Shown: positions 1 to 14,544, counted from the first letter of the stretch. The stretch is 64,000 nt of DNA from Struthio camelus (GCF_040807025.1 NC_090943.1:137899950-137963949), one strand, 5' to 3'. The notes: generated from the sequence alone by a model not told the origin. Numbers and translations are program-made.

Positions 1-3000
1 TAAATATATTTCTCTACAGCAAACGGAGAAAAACAGGCTTTCCTAGTGAAGAATTCAGAGTGGCTAAGTTATGCACGGAATTGGGATTTTTCTCCCTAGT
101 AGAAAAAACAAGGAAGGTGAGTTCTTTTAGGATGAAGTTAGTGTTTATGACTTGGTCAGGTTGGCTTTTTTTATTCAAAATGTTAAAACAAAAATTGAAA
201 GAAGTCATCAGACTTGACTGTGTGTGTCTGTGTGTGTACAGCAAATGTAATCCACTTGACAAAAATCCTCCATTTTGAGAGGCAGAAGAATTTTTGACCT
301 TCCTCTAGGAAATATCTGAAGTGTGTGAGAGGGGAGAAGAGTTCTTCTCTTGCTTAAGTATCAACTGTGTGAATTATTGATAATATGAAAGATCAGGCTG
401 CATTTTGGGTAGTTATGACTTCTAAATATTCCTGAAGAGCAATTAATTTATTAATTGATTTTCTGATTGTTTGTGTTTTGGAACTGTTATTTTGACTAAT
501 GGAGAAAATAAAGCTGTTGATTGCACACTGCCATTGTTGATCTAGTTTGCTAACCAAAAAATTTACCTTAATGTAACTATAATTTTGAAAGTCAAAAAAA
601 ATATATTTTTTTGCTCAGATTTCTCTAGGTTTCATTAATCCCAGTTAAGCCAGATTGCTGTCAAGCCATCGTTATGTTGTAGGTTCCTTAATGTAGACAT
701 GAGTGCTGAAAAGCATTGACAAATATGGGTTGTAGGTGAGTTAAGGGCATATAAAATTGAACTAATCAGGCAATGAAGAAGGCAATATTATCAAAGAAAA
801 TTTTATTTGGCCTTCCTTTTATTCTGAAAATAGTAGATGAACGCAATCCAAATGAAAGTAGGCCTTAAGCTACTATAGACAGCTATGCAGCTACAGTTGA
901 GGGCTTTTTGATTTCTGTAGGAAGATCTGCTGCAGGCTGTGAAAGACTGTGTTCATGAAACCTAAGGTAAGCTGATGTTGCCGCCTCTAAAGCCTGCAAG
1001 TTAAAGCAAGTTGAGAATGAAGCCGTTTGCACCAGGGAAAATAGGCTATTTTTGGGCCAAGCAGAGGAACTAGCAGATCAATACGATACAAGGACCTGCA
1101 CAATAATTCTCTGAGATAAACTTCACTGGCATGTGGATATATCATGGAAGGAGTTACTGCCCTTTTGTGATATAGTCTTCCAAAAATTTCCTTGAATTTA
1201 AACAGTGAAAGATTTACCTGCATATGCCTTTCCTTTTTCTGTTCAAACCAGATGAAATGTGTGTAAAACCATCCAAACTGATTTTTAGAACATCTTGTGT
1301 CCGGTGGACCTGATCCGTCAGCACAACTGAGCTTTATTTTTGGGGCAAGATCTGAAAGTAAAGATGACTTTTGATTAGTCTATTTTCTTGGCCAACTTAA
1401 ATCTAATATGCACCAGGATTCTCTCTCAGGGCTGATTTTAGTTTGGGGTAGAATACCTAGAATGGCACGACAACACTGCAGTATCTGTGCAATAGATAGG
1501 GATTAGAGAAATCTAGCAATGTCTCAGTACACCCCAAACTGCTGGCTTGCTGAAGAGGTGGTGCATTGGATTAGCTTTGCAGCATCCAGAGAATTTTCTT
1601 GGGGCCCAGTTTTCCAGACTGATAACTTATCTTAATGAAAGAAACCAATACAAATGAGCATAGTGCTGGACAAGATCCAGTGATCCCTGGCTTGAACAGC
1701 TGTTCTAGCTAACAAGTAATGAAAAATCACGGTTGGAAACTTCTGAATTTCACCTCCTGTCTTTGCTCTGCCAGCCGCTAACTTGTATTTCTGATTGTCC
1801 ATGAACTAAGTTGATAGATAATCTAGTGGTCTAGGACAGGCATGGCATAAAAATGTAGACAAACTGCTGTTTGTCCAAACCCACAGTCATTCCAGTGCAG
1901 AACTGTTGTTCTTGTGACCACTTGGAACGTGAAAAGACAAATAGTTTCTGCTATAAAAATCTCATCCTGGCTGGAAAACCTTAGCTTTCTGGAAGCGGAG
2001 GTAAACCATCTGTAGAGTCACCATGCCCAGCTTCTCTTTGATTTAGCAAGCTAGGGTGAAAATTTAATAAACCCTTTAAATCCTGACCAGAATTACACAT
2101 TTTTGTAAGTATCAATATGAATAATAGAAGGTCGCATTCTTTGAGAACGATGAATTATAAAAAAGTCTATTTAGAATGAACTGCAAAATAAACCAACTAC
2201 ATCCCTTGGGCCCTCTCCAGTTTTCTGGGGTGCACACATCTCTGCCCAGTCTGGGAACCTGCTTATCCACATGCCAAACATTTCAAAATTAATGATAGAT
2301 TTTTTGAAAAATATTTTTGTGAATTATCTGTGAAGGCATGTGTATCAATTACTCACGTTAGTCGCTTCAGTTAAATAACTACTTCTCCAAAATACAAGCA
2401 CATACTCCTGATTTATTTACTGTCACATGGAAAATGTGCTCTCTTTTGTCTTTGAAGGCATTAATCCTACTCTCCAGTTGATTCACTATTGGGATGCTGT
2501 GCAGATGGCTTCTGTGGCTGTGCTATGCTAAACACACTTGGCCCATAGGACAAGTGGTATGGCACATCTGTACTTTTTTATGGCCTCTGCTTCTTGCACA
2601 AAAAGGGCTGGCAACATGTAGCAGCCTGCCAGCAATGGTCTCTGGCATGTGGTACCCTCTTTCGCCCGCCTGGGAGGTGGCTCTGAGATCTGGCAACACT
2701 TGATACTTGCTCTTCGGGCTTCAAGGAGCCTCATGGCTTCATTCTACCACCTGTGCAAGTCTGGGCACAGTGCATGGGACCCTTACTTCCAGTCCAGGTA
2801 AGACCCTTCTTCATAGAGGTCCTTGTAGGTGTTTATTTTCTCGAACACTGATTTCGTATAAATGTCTTGCATTTCTAGGCATTTAGGCCAAGGCTATTTG
2901 AAAGAGCTTTTCTCTTGGCCTGTGGCTTTTAGGTACTTCATACAATTCTGAATGTAGCTGAAGAGCTGTAAAATCTTTCCAGAAAGGTAGTTTACCACTT

Positions 3001-4499
3001 TGGCTCTCCCTGAGGTTACAGAAATAACATAATTGTCTCAGAGAGTCTGACTGGAGAAATACTCACAGTGGTAGGAGGGAATGGAGAATGGGCCCCCACT
3101 GAGCAGGCTTTATGGAATGGGAAATTGCACTTTATCTGCATCTGGGAAGCATTTAGTGCCAAGAATTACTACAATTCCTCAGAAGGAAAGGGAGTCTTCT
3201 TCCAGAACGTCTCAGAAGAGCAAGCATCCTTCAGGAGAGGTCAAGTCCAAATCTTCAGCTGCAGGAAAATACATAGACATCAAAAGGTTAGTCTCAGAAA
3301 GGTATAGAGGAAAGAGTGGAGAAGAAAATGGATACAACTTCCAATTCCTTATTCTGCAGCCCAACACTGCTCTGCAGCCTGCAGCAGAAATATGGGGTCT
3401 CCTCTGGTTTCAGCCCATACTTTTATCAGGCAGAGTTGTCTGCTTTTGGCTTTTAGCTAACCCTCACAGTAGAAAAGGATTATTGCATTAACCATTGCAC
3501 TGTTAGTTAGTGGCAGTTCCTGTGTTGTTTCTTTGGAAGCTGATGCTGGCTAGGCAGAAACATAGTGCCAGGGAAAGTTTTTTATAAATATCTGACTGTG
3601 CTCATTTTCATGTAAAAGAGTGATTGACAGCCATAGGAAGCTTCTGCTCTTCTTCGTTGAAGCTCCTGAGGCTGGTGGCTGAGTATATAATGAGATACCT
3701 TATTTTACCCTTGCTACCTTGAGTTCTTTGTTATCCAGCAGACTCTGGTGGTATTTTGATTTTTAAAACAAAGGGAAGTGCACCAGAGAAGCAGCTTTTC
3801 TCCCACTGCTTTTTTGCCAAAAAAACTGATGAATTGGGCAATTTTATAGAAGAGCAAGAGTCAAAACTTGGGTAGGAGATTATCTGAAGAGGAGGTGGGG
3901 GACTTGATCGAGTGTCAAACTGATAGCTGGCTGAAGGAATCTAAAAAAAGCCCAAGTCAGTCTACATTGAAATAGGACAGCGTCTCGCCAAAACCAAGGA
4001 AAAAATGTCCAATGTGGAGTTAGTTAATCTATCTCATTGTTTTCCATGTTTTTTATTCCCTAAAATGAAGGAGTAAGATCCAGTATTATTCACAAAATAC
4101 ATTTCACTGAACACTACTCAAATTTTTATTAATTAGTAAGATTAAGCCAACTGAAATCTAGCGTGTGCCACTGTAATCTTGATTGAATTAAAGAGCGCCG
4201 ATTCTGTTGAAAAATAACATATCCTTAGTTATTTTGCAGCATTTTTGGTGGCAATGCTAGCTTAGCTACTTACCAAATGACAGCCTCAGCTTGACAAGAA
4301 GAAACTGCACCTAACAATTTATGAAAAGTAGAGAATTTAAATAGTCTGTTCACGAAAACCTGCAAGGGGACCAGTTTTGACAGGGAGGTTTGAGCTAGTT
4401 GTTGCACTTCTTTTGGACCTAATGTAAGCCTATCTTCTATATTTAGTGATCCTTGGCAGAGAGATTTTATATACCTACAGTTTACACAAGTTAAACTTG

Positions 4500-4516
4500 C
4501 AAAAAAAAAAAAAAAA
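4500..4516. repeat. poly(A) tract
   Basis: A run of about 16 A following AACTTGC. I recognize no LINE or mRNA-derived sequence upstream. Confidence 0.85.
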
Positions 4517-5215
4517 CAAAACTAAAGCAATTTTTGCAGCAGAAGATGTGATACATCTTTTAGTGAGCTTTCTGTTTATTTTGTTTAATGTTTAATCTTG
4601 CATAATTGTTCCAATTGCCAGTGTTAAATATTGCTTCTTGGCTTTAGCGGGAAAGAAAGTCCAGCTTAGTAATGAGAGTTAGTAGTCCTAAGATTTTTTT
4701 TTCTTGTTGTGTTTTTCTTCTGATATTAGCACATGGGTAAGGATTAACTCTAATGGACAAAAATGGAACCAGGAAAATCATTACTATATGTCATTCTGGT
4801 TAGTCTAAATAAGCTTTAGAACAGATCTAATGAGCATCGGAAGAGCTTGCATCATGAGAAACATCTTCATGAGTCTTTATCAAAAGATAAAATTGTCAAA
4901 GATTGATTTATTTTTTTCTTAATGTATCACGCTTCTGTGGAATTCTGTTAGCTTTGGAAAGGAAAATGTTAATTTCTTAAGAGAAAAATTAGCAACTTTT
5001 ATTTCAGTACAATATTTTATGTTAAACTTAACTCTCCTTTTTTTGCATTTCTCCTGGCCAAGCCAGAGAATCTGATTTAAGACAATCAGTTGTATCAGTA
5101 AAAGTGAACTGTGCACATCTTGTCTGTTACTAGCCTGGTGGAATCCTGGATGTGCACGATTTGTCGGTTTATGTGATAATCTTTCGGTCAGACATAAAAT
5201 GGATTATATATCTTT

Positions 5216-5267
5216 GTATAAGATATTTTATATAAATATATAAAATATATTTTAATATATCTTATAC
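5216..5267. repeat. AT-rich inverted repeat (hairpin)
   Basis: Arms GTATAAGATAT (5216-5226) and ATATCTTATAC (5257-5267) are perfect reverse complements of 11 bases. The 30 bases between them are only A and T and can pair further, imperfectly. The whole could extrude as a cruciform. Nothing indicates a transcribed RNA. Confidence 0.8.
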
Positions 5268-7502
5268 ATACTTTCTGTCTTTTTATGTATTTTTGTCTTT
5301 TTCTATTTTTGTCTTTCTATATATGCAAATAATTCAGTTAGAGTATGTCTTTTAAAGCAAATGATACTTCCGAACTTGGCTGTGCAGACACTGGGGAAGC
5401 CAATACTGTGTCAGTCTGCTTGTAATATTTTCCTGCATTCAAAATTTTTTCTTGTTCTGATTCAACTCCCTACTCATCCAACATACAGGAGCTAAAATCA
5501 TCTTTCTCCCCTGTTGCATCTCCCCAGCATACTGACCAACTTTGGTCTCCATGGCGAATGCAAACTTACTGGCCTCACCAAAGTTTCTATCCCACCTCAA
5601 CTTCAAACGTCAGGTACTGCTCCTCTGTGTCTAGTCTGAGGGAGCAATTTCCTCTCTTCTCTCATTGCTCCCTTTGCTTGGAATGACAGTCTGAATTGTG
5701 CCATATCTCTCTTTTAGACATCCTTGCAGCTTTTTTTCAGCAGTACGAAAATCAGAATAGCACATTTTGCTGTCTGAGGGAAAACAAGCAGATGTTTGGT
5801 TGACGTCAGTAGGGCTTTCACTAGGCAGCAGAAGCACTGAAGCCAAACAACTATACACACATGGAGTTTGAACATGTGCTTCAATGGACTCCTGATTTGG
5901 GGCAGGAGATGGCTAAAATTCTTTCTTCTAAAATAAAGCTTATTTTGTCCTGGAAGCAAACTATGTAGACATTTATATTTATATTTATTTTTTTGTTTTA
6001 TACGTTTATGATATAAGTAAACACTGTAAAAGATGGGTAAACTGTGAACCCTCTCTTCAGCCCTCTTTACTTAGGACTTTAAAATGACAGAAATTTTACA
6101 GGTGTGTCACAAATCTTTCCAACATTCTATGCAAAGTGCCAGAAGTTGATTTTTTTTTTTTTTAAATCTTAAAGAGCTTATAGTACCCTTGATATCTGTA
6201 GCATCAATACAATTCACATAATTAGCTCTAACTATTTAAGCAGAGATTTTTGTCAATGTGCTTAGGGCATCTGAATATCAAAGGAATTTAAATACACAAC
6301 TCCCTTTAAAAATTCTAATGTGATAGAAGGTTTTTTAACTAGAAATTTTTTGGATGCTAGAATTGGGTAAGGCTTAAGATATTAACATTAAGATCTATCC
6401 TCTTCATTACACATAGCTGTACAGCAAGAGATTTCACATGTTGCAACAGTTTTCATTTATGTCTTGAAAAGCTTACCAGCTTATCAGTTACTGATACTTT
6501 GAATGATTTGGGTTGATGAGGTTGACTGCAGTCAGAAGATGGATGCGACATATGCAATAATTTTGGATGGTAGACATGATAGGACTATGATTAAAGATTC
6601 AGGCTAGAGGGATGTGATTTACCAAGAAGTCAATTTCATACTCTAAATATGGCATTATTAACATTTTTCCTTTTTATTTGAAAGGTATGTAGATAATTAT
6701 ATGTAGGAATATTGCATCCTGATAAAAAGTTAGACTTGTTCAAGGTTTCTCTTATCTTTCTGCATGAAGCCAAAGTTTTTGGTAGGTGCCCCTTATATAT
6801 AGGTTTCCCTTACGCTGAAATTTTTTTTTTCCTAATCAAATCATGCCCTTGTAACTTTTAGTAATGACCATGATATGAATAAAGAAGTTACTTTATCATT
6901 ATCTTGGTGAAAAAGTAACCTAGCCTTAGTATTAAGATTACATATAAGTTATGTGGATGAAGGAAAATGACTTAATGCAGCATAATGAAGGAAATTCTTA
7001 CGTCACTGAAGTTGTACATTGCTGAACATAGGTGCAGTCATGAGAAGCAATTGTATGTGGACAAGAACTGCAAAGCTGTAATAGTCAGTAGTTCAATAAT
7101 GAACTTCCTGTACTGGTTATTTTAGGGAGGAGAGAAACTTGTAAATTCAGACATGGATATTGACTTCTGACAATATTGACTCTAGGCGGAGGCAGCGGAG
7201 ATAGGGACTTACAAATGGGAAGTAAGATTCCCAGTGAGAGCTAAGTGTTTGAAATCTTATTTTTGTCTATAATCTAAACCTGGAAGAGATTCTGCCTTAT
7301 GTTTCTGAGTGGAAAGCACTCCCATCCCACTGGCTTGCTGCCTAGCACTAATTCAGAGTGAGCTAGGTGAGCTCAGCCTGGAAATCACTGGGAACTTGGC
7401 TTTGTGGTACAGGGCTGAGGGCTGTGTAGGAATGACATGCCTTAGATTTTGGTCCTGCTGTGCTCAAAATCTTGTTTATGGTCAGAGAGAAAGCACACCT
7501 TA

Positions 7503-7605
7503 TATATCCGTGTATGTATGTGTGTATATATAAAGGTGTATATCTGTATATAGATATATGTGTGTATATATATATATAGTACACACACACACATATGCAT
7601 ATATG
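7503..7605. repeat. compound TA/TG/CA microsatellite
   Basis: This stretch is made of alternating purine-pyrimidine runs: GTATGTATGTGTGTATATATA, TATATATATATATAG and ACACACACACAC. A reading frame on the minus strand across it is an artefact of the repeat. Confidence 0.9.
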
Positions 7606-8402
7606 GAAAGCCAAGAATTTATTGTTAGTGTAACTGAAATCCTAAGAGTCTAATCATTATTAGTTCAGATCTGACTGATGCAGAAAAAGAAAGAATAATA
7701 ATGCTGTTAAAAGTGTTATATGCACGTTTATTAGTTTCTACCCCTTTTCCTGGTGTGGTGCTCAGCCTTTTGCTGCTCCTCTGGGTCCTAAGGTTGGTAG
7801 TTTCTTTCTGGTGCTGATAGGTGTTATGGTGAGTTACCAGCATCTGGAGTACTTTACTAGGAGGAATATGATGTTCATGTTGTTGACTTCTTCCTCACTC
7901 TATGATCCACTTGGGGTTAGATTTATACCTTTGCTAACACGCTTTTACACCTTTTTCTTCACTGGTTTGCAGCTCCGTGTTACATCTGAATTTACTAGGT
8001 ATGGTATCTTTTACATAAGTTAGTTACTATTTATTTGCTCTTTTCGTTACCCCTAAAACTAGTTTTGTGCAGCTCCAGGTGTGCAAATTTTTTAAACTGA
8101 CCATAGGTAAGTTATTTAAAACCATGGGGTCCCGGTGCCAAGCCCGTGCCCCATCTCTTACTGTCCTATACCTGTACTCCTCTATACCCCATCCTGTCTC
8201 TCCCCTTCTCAGGGCTTCTGCTATCCTACCAGGCCTGTGTTTCTCTACACTATATCAGTATCTTACAGGCATGAATATCTCATTCTACATAGAAAAATTG
8301 TTTGTTATTGTTATCCATATAAGACTATGGTTGTACCATACAAAGATGAACAAGAGTAAAATGAATTAGCTGTAAACACCTGGTCACTTAGAGGAAATTG
8401 CT

Positions 8403-8930
8403 GTCATAAATATAGCAATAAAACAAAGCTACAGGCAGGTCAAGAAAGTTCAGACAGCGCAAGCCTGGCGGGTCTCATTCCTGAGACCTTGCAATTCAGT
8501 ATAAAACTTATGGCCTGCTTCTAGCACTAGCACAACTGTAGTACAGGACTACGTGCTTACAGTCTTCTTCTGCACTAGCAATCAATTAAAACACTGCAAA
8601 TGACATCCAGATCATAGGTGAGAACCCAGCCTTGCCTTCAAGCCCAAGAAGCAGCAAAGTAGGGTTTTGGTGGATCAAACTTACCTATTTCACCAAAAAT
8701 AAAACTTACATCTTTCTATGAAGTTTAGAGCTTTCCTGGGATGGAATATGTGCATGTATGTAGAAACCCTGAAGATAAATACACGTACCTGAGTGTGAAT
8801 GAGGGATAACACTCAAAGTGACCCAGAAAACCTGTCATAAAGCAGGAGGCTGACCTGACTAATAAAAGAAAGGAGAGTCAAGAAAGTTCAGACAACTCAA
8901 GCCTGACAAGCCTCAGTTCAGATTCCTGAA
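8403..8930. repeat. diverged direct-repeat pair, possibly a relic LTR-like element
   Basis: Two related segments lie about 435 bases apart: 8403-8485 and 8834-8930. Shared blocks, in the same order, are GTCATAAA, TCAAGAAAGTTCAGACA, CAAGCCTG and ATTCCTGA, with small length differences between them. The first copy is followed by TATAAAA at 8500-8506. The pattern could be an old tandem duplication or remains of a repeated element such as an LTR. No protein-coding remnant lies between the copies, and I do not recognize the family. Confidence 0.5.
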
Positions 8931-10361
8931 CACCCTTCCAGGATATGAAGAAGAGCGCTCGCCATCCAAATTCTTGCCGCAAATGTTCCTGACATGTACT
9001 TCCTGAAGTCTGTGTAGGAACCTGAACAAACGGTGCGAAAGATGTCTAATAGAAGTGCTCCACAACCCTAATTAATCTGCCATTTCAGCTGGCAGAAAAC
9101 TGCCTTGCAGTTTTATTATTATTATAATTTACCCTGAAGAGGTTGTACAGCTGAATTTCACTAACTGTACATGGGATCCCACTCTATACCTTGCCCTCCG
9201 TCCCTGTTTGCATGCCTGCTGTCTATGGGAAGCTTTCTTGACCCAATGAGCCACATACAACAAATTTACCTGACTGAACACAACAGATCATATGAGGTAA
9301 AGGTGAAATTGAAAATAAGTGGCAGGCAGCAGTTCCCTGATGACCAACTGATCGTGCTCCAAATACAGTCTTTCGGCTTAGTACTTCTCTAGTCCATTAG
9401 ATTTATTTTATCTTCTTTGTACCTGTTCTTTTTCTCCTCAGCTGTAACACACTGGAAACAGGATTTCTTCACAGCACAATGCATCTAAAACTCTAGCTGT
9501 CCATTTTTCTTAACATTTGAAATCAGATCTGAGTTTGCATTTTTTTGTAAATTGATAAAGCCTCATTCTGCGACGTTATTAAAAGAAAAAAAGTGGTAAT
9601 GACTATACTAGTAATGACTAGTGGCTATACTTCTATGCAAGAGGGGTGAAGGCTGTCAGTTTCTGTTACTGAAGTGAATACTTGACTAGCTTATGATTTA
9701 TGTCAGAATATACCTTTGATTTTTAATACTTCATGGCAACAAATTGCTTGTGGTTCTCTCCTTCCTTCTCACAGCCAAACTTAACCTAGTGGAATGGTCT
9801 CCTTGTCATTCTAGAAGCAAACAAAGGAAACTGAAAGCTCATTGAGTTTTTTTTTTTAGTTATTACCTATTTTCTCTGTTTGTTTCAAAGTGTTCATCTG
9901 ACAGGGAGGTTACTGCCTCTAGCTGCCCCAGTTTGTCTGCTGCGCTTGAAGTTTCTGCCTACTAGATTCACAAGTACGTGTAGTGAAGGTGGAGGGATGA
10001 GCCTTGTATTGGTAGAGCGGTTGCCACATTTCACGTCTGGCTTATTAACACCAGCTGTAACCCACAGGATTTGAATTTGGTAGATAAGGCTACGCACTAT
10101 GCAGCTGCCCATGGTCTGCACCAGCCACTCTATTGACGCGTTGCAGGTGCACAGGACTGGTGAAGAGCTAGGTAAGGAGCTAAACTCCTAAATCACAGAT
10201 GCTCATCTGGAGGCGTGCCCATTCCCAATCCTTCCTTCCCTGAGTGGAGGGAAGGCCAAGAGTGCCATCTTGCCATTTTTTATCTAGATGTCATTTTTCT
10301 CCTGACTGCCTGAATGACCCCCCTCTCTAATATACAGACACACACAAACGTGCGTGTGTAC

Positions 10362-10389
10362 ACCCCACCCCCACCCCCACCCCCCGCCC
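10362..10389. repeat. C-rich tract, G-quadruplex-capable on the minus strand
   Basis: Runs of four to six C separated by single A or G bases give at least four G-runs with one-base loops on the minus strand. It directly follows a short CA/TG repeat and is intergenic. Confidence 0.8.
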
Positions 10390-12274
10390 ATAAACTCTCT
10401 TATTTGCTTACCATTAAGTGAATGTCAAGCTGGAAAACGAAGACTTCCATAAAATGTTACAGTAGAAATCACTGATTTTTCAAAGATGCTCGTAGCGTCT
10501 AAGAAGAAGGATGAAAAGATCACGGCATGGTAGGTACTTTCATCCTACAGACTTCCGTAGGTGCTGAATAACTCATCTCTGCACATGACTTTTAAAAAGT
10601 ATGACTAAACGCCTCTGTGTTTCTGAATCTGCGCTGCAGTTGTGTGATTCTCAACGGCCACATCTGAGGATAGAGGCTGGTGAAATTTCATCTATATTAA
10701 AATGAGTCTTACTGGCTTTGGCTGTGTTTCCCCACTTGCTGTCTTTATGGACAGTGATCCCAGCCTGGGAGACTTTTTCATCGATGGAGTTTTAATTAAT
10801 TTTCTCTTCTATGTGCTAAAGATAACTGATGTGTTGGGAGATCTCAGCGTGATCTGAAATCCCAAGTAAGTTAGTTGTAAGGGTTGCAACACACACAGTG
10901 GGAACAAACCATTTGGTACGAACACTAAAACCACTTTAGGAACTGTTAAAATCCAAAACTCCTCAGAAATTTTTTGTTGAATCTTATTTCAAGGAGGTTA
11001 TAATTGTGGTTATGACCTCTCTTGGTGAGATTAGCAGTAATCTTTCTTGCCTCTTTTCTATACGGCATACTAGGAACCACAGGAATATCAAGTACTCAGA
11101 AATTATTTGACCTCCATAAACAAGTGAAATATTTAATGATAATCTACGCATTTTTTAAATTTACAAATGAGGTAGTGTAGTATAAATAACTGATCTGGGG
11201 AAAACACAGTGTTTTTCAAAGTTTCACTTCTCTATTTATATATTTTCTTCAGGAGAATATAAATCTGCTGGAGAGAAACATACTGAATTCTAAGCTTATT
11301 TGTGAAGGAAGCCCCTATACTCTAGGTTCATTTGGAATGAATGTTTAAGCCAAAAGAATCCATTTTGACTAGCTACTAAAGTCTTTGTTTTCAGATTCTT
11401 TAGATTGCTTATATCAGAAATGGCTCAATAATTATTTGAAAACTTCTTTTGCATCAATATGTCTTTGTTGTAATGAATTTTAAAATCTTTCTGAGAGAAA
11501 AAAAGCATTAGAGGGAGCACCTTCTGCCTTTTTATTTTACAGCTCTGTCTGCAGTCCTCTAAAAAGGTTATTGCAATGTTTGTTTTTATCCGTGTTCATG
11601 CCCATCAAACAGTGCAATGACAAAGGCTGAGTAGAGGGATGAACTCTCTCCAACCAAATATTTTTACCCTGAGGACTTGTTTATTAGAGGAAGCTATTTT
11701 GGTAGCTAGCAAGGGTGTGATCATCTGCAGCAAGCTAGTTATTCAATTTCCCTGATAATCACTCTGACCGTGTGCTTAGCTATGAGGCAGTTTACTCAGT
11801 TTTTGAAGTAGAGCAAAATCCTTTGCATGGCTCTTGGGGCTTAGAGGCACAGCCAAGCTAAGCTGTGTCTTAACACACTTTCTTGCCATTTGAAACTTAA
11901 GTGTCTAACGAAATTTGCGTACCCAGGCTTTCTTGATAGCTAATAGAAACAGCTAAGCAACTACAGATGGTAATTTATCCTATGCCCAAAATAGGTAGCT
12001 AAGAGACGAAATACGGAGTACCTTAGATTAGACACATAGCATTCAAGATTCATCTAATCATTTGTTCCTTGCATCCTCACAGCTGCGATAATTGCATGTT
12101 GTCTTAGTTCAGGGTAAATCTCCAGTGCTGTGGGTTTGCCTTTCACGTCGCTGACCTCAAGTTCTGATACAGTCCAATAAAGCCATTTCCCTCTACTTTT
12201 CACAGGTTTGCACAGGAGAATTGAGCTACAGATTTAAATACAATTATTTTATGGGTAAGTATGCATATGTTTAA

Positions 12275-12311
12275 TCACACACATATGCATACACATATAT
12301 GTATACATGCA
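12275..12311. repeat. short CA/TA microsatellite
   Basis: Degenerate alternating ACACACATATGCATACACATATATGTATAC sequence, with no associated gene. Confidence 0.7.
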
Positions 12312-14544
12312 CTATGTAATATTTTGTATGTGTTCTACAGCAACATAGTCTTTGAGACAAAATATAATCCCCCCCTTTTTCACAACAATTAGGATTGGGT
12401 TGATCGTTCATATGTACATTAATCTGAAGAATATCCTCTGTGGCACTCTCATCTGGTTCTCAGGGAGATTAGCATTGCGTGGACCATTTAAAGACCATTT
12501 GTAACTCTTTTTGAGAATGTATGTGTATACAGTACTTTATATGGCGGCATTTTAGGAGTGCTGGTGTACTGGAAACATTGTCTCATATATCCCGTCAAAT
12601 CAGGATAGCCTATTAACTTCTTGAAATGTCATGTGCTTGTTGCTTTGTTGTTGTATTTATTTAACCTACTCAATCTATTCCATAAACCTTACTTTCAAAG
12701 CTATTTCTAAACTATATTGAGCAATGTAAAAAAGCAAATGCCTACTTAAGATACTTTTCCTCTATCTGTTATTTTAGAGAGAAATAACTAGTGAATCCTT
12801 AAAACTTAAGGAAATAATATTTTGATGTTCTAAGGCAAAGATTATATTTATCCTTCCTAAAAAATGCAAATATAAAAAGAAACCAAGTTTATATGTGCAT
12901 GGGTGACTGAATTTGAATGTGAGATATAATTTAATCTGAGATACCAACAACACTGACATCTTGTTACTAGTTATGTCTTTTCTATATTTAAACCTTATGA
13001 CAGCATCTTTTAAATATACTGCTGTCTATTTGGAAAGTCTCTACTTTTAGGATATCCATTGTGTTCAAGCTGCAGGAGAAAAATCAATCCTTATAATGGG
13101 CAGACAAAATTAGTATCATTATTGTGTGAGGGGTTCTGTTTCATGCAGCATTTTTCATCAGTTCAACTCCTAAACACCTCACAGAAAAGCCACTATCATG
13201 ATCCCATCTGTAAAACTGGGAAACTGAAGCAAAAAGAGTGGGGGAAGTGAATTGTGCGAGGTCACTAAGCAAGCAGTTAAAAATGAGGATTCATACACAC
13301 AATAACTCCTTCGGATAAAGCCTGATTGCCTTGAGTCCTGTTCTGATGTACAAAGCCAAATACTTGTGAATACGAGCTGCCAGCAAGTGTGTACCTAGCA
13401 TGGTATTGTACTATACTGTCTCCTCTGTCTTATATCTCATCCAAATTGCAGGTGCTGAATTAGAGGAACATGTTTGAAAATACAGTTTCTAATTTTTATA
13501 GGTAGATGAGAGAGGATCAACAAAAGATACCTAAAATACACTTGATGGTTAAATTGTCCCTATTCAGTCAACCTCAAAGCAGTGGATAGTGCAAGAAATG
13601 TTTGGAGTTGGGGATGCAGGGATGCTCAGCCTTTGCTTTTTTTGTGAGCAGGAAATTACTGTTTTATTGCCTCTACAACTCCAGGGCCAACCATTCTCAT
13701 CGCTATCAGGCAGCTATGCCTCTGCTTTCTGCCTGCCCATCTGTTTGCAGAAGCAAATGTCGTGGCAGAGCCCACCCAGCTCTGGGCTGGGACCAAGGCT
13801 GAAAGCTAAAGTCTTTTTGTGTCTCTGTAGATAACGTGAATGAGAGCAGAGGATGTGCAGTGAGGGAGGATCAGTGTTGTTCCTCTTCCTGAACAGCAAG
13901 TGAAGTTTACGTGATAAAATATACTTCTTTCCTCATTAAATGAAATCTTATTGTGAAAACTAATGCAAAGCCAAACTTAGCTGAGTGTCCAAGGAGAGTC
14001 CTAGGAGATATGTCCAGGATTTCTATAACTGCAGAAAGTATACATGGTGAGGTAGCTGTTGTATAACAGTATTGCTGCATTTGAGGTTACAGGACTCGAA
14101 TGAAAACTGATCGGCCTCTGGGGAAAAAACAAATATCGGCAGCATCAAGTGTATCAACCTCTCATGGCCTATTGTTTAAATGGGTGGGTGTAAGGGTAAG
14201 GCGGGGGCACTGCCTGGACTCCCAGCAGGGACACATACACAAACACAAAGCACACTAGGGTCAATACTGAGCGATTACTACCTCTGTGTCTGAGCAGCCG
14301 TTCCCCAGCGAATTCCCAATCGAGGCAGTAATGGAGCGGGAGAGTTCCTGGCACCACTGAGCGTCGGTCCATGGCAAGGAATGCCAAAGGGGCACTAGAT
14401 GAGGTTGTTATGTACTCTACACACGTGCAGTAAGCGTATTAAGTGATCATGACAGTATACTTTTCTCCCATCACAAAAAAACGTGTTTTCTAACAAGCTT
14501 CAAGGATCTTGAATATGAAATCTGTTTCTTTAGTTTTCTTTACT

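Larger units (their letters stand above)
1..8402. other. intergenic, no gene recognized
   Basis: AT-rich DNA with short open frames only, the largest of 136 codons at 3081-3491 (+), with no recognizable domain. It contains an AT-rich hairpin at 5216-5267, a poly(A) run near 4500 and a compound microsatellite near 7.55 kb. No RNA gene was recognized. Confidence 0.65.

Noticed and set aside
7363..7614. Minus-strand frame rich in Tyr, Ile and His.
   Set aside because: It is generated by the TA/TG microsatellite.
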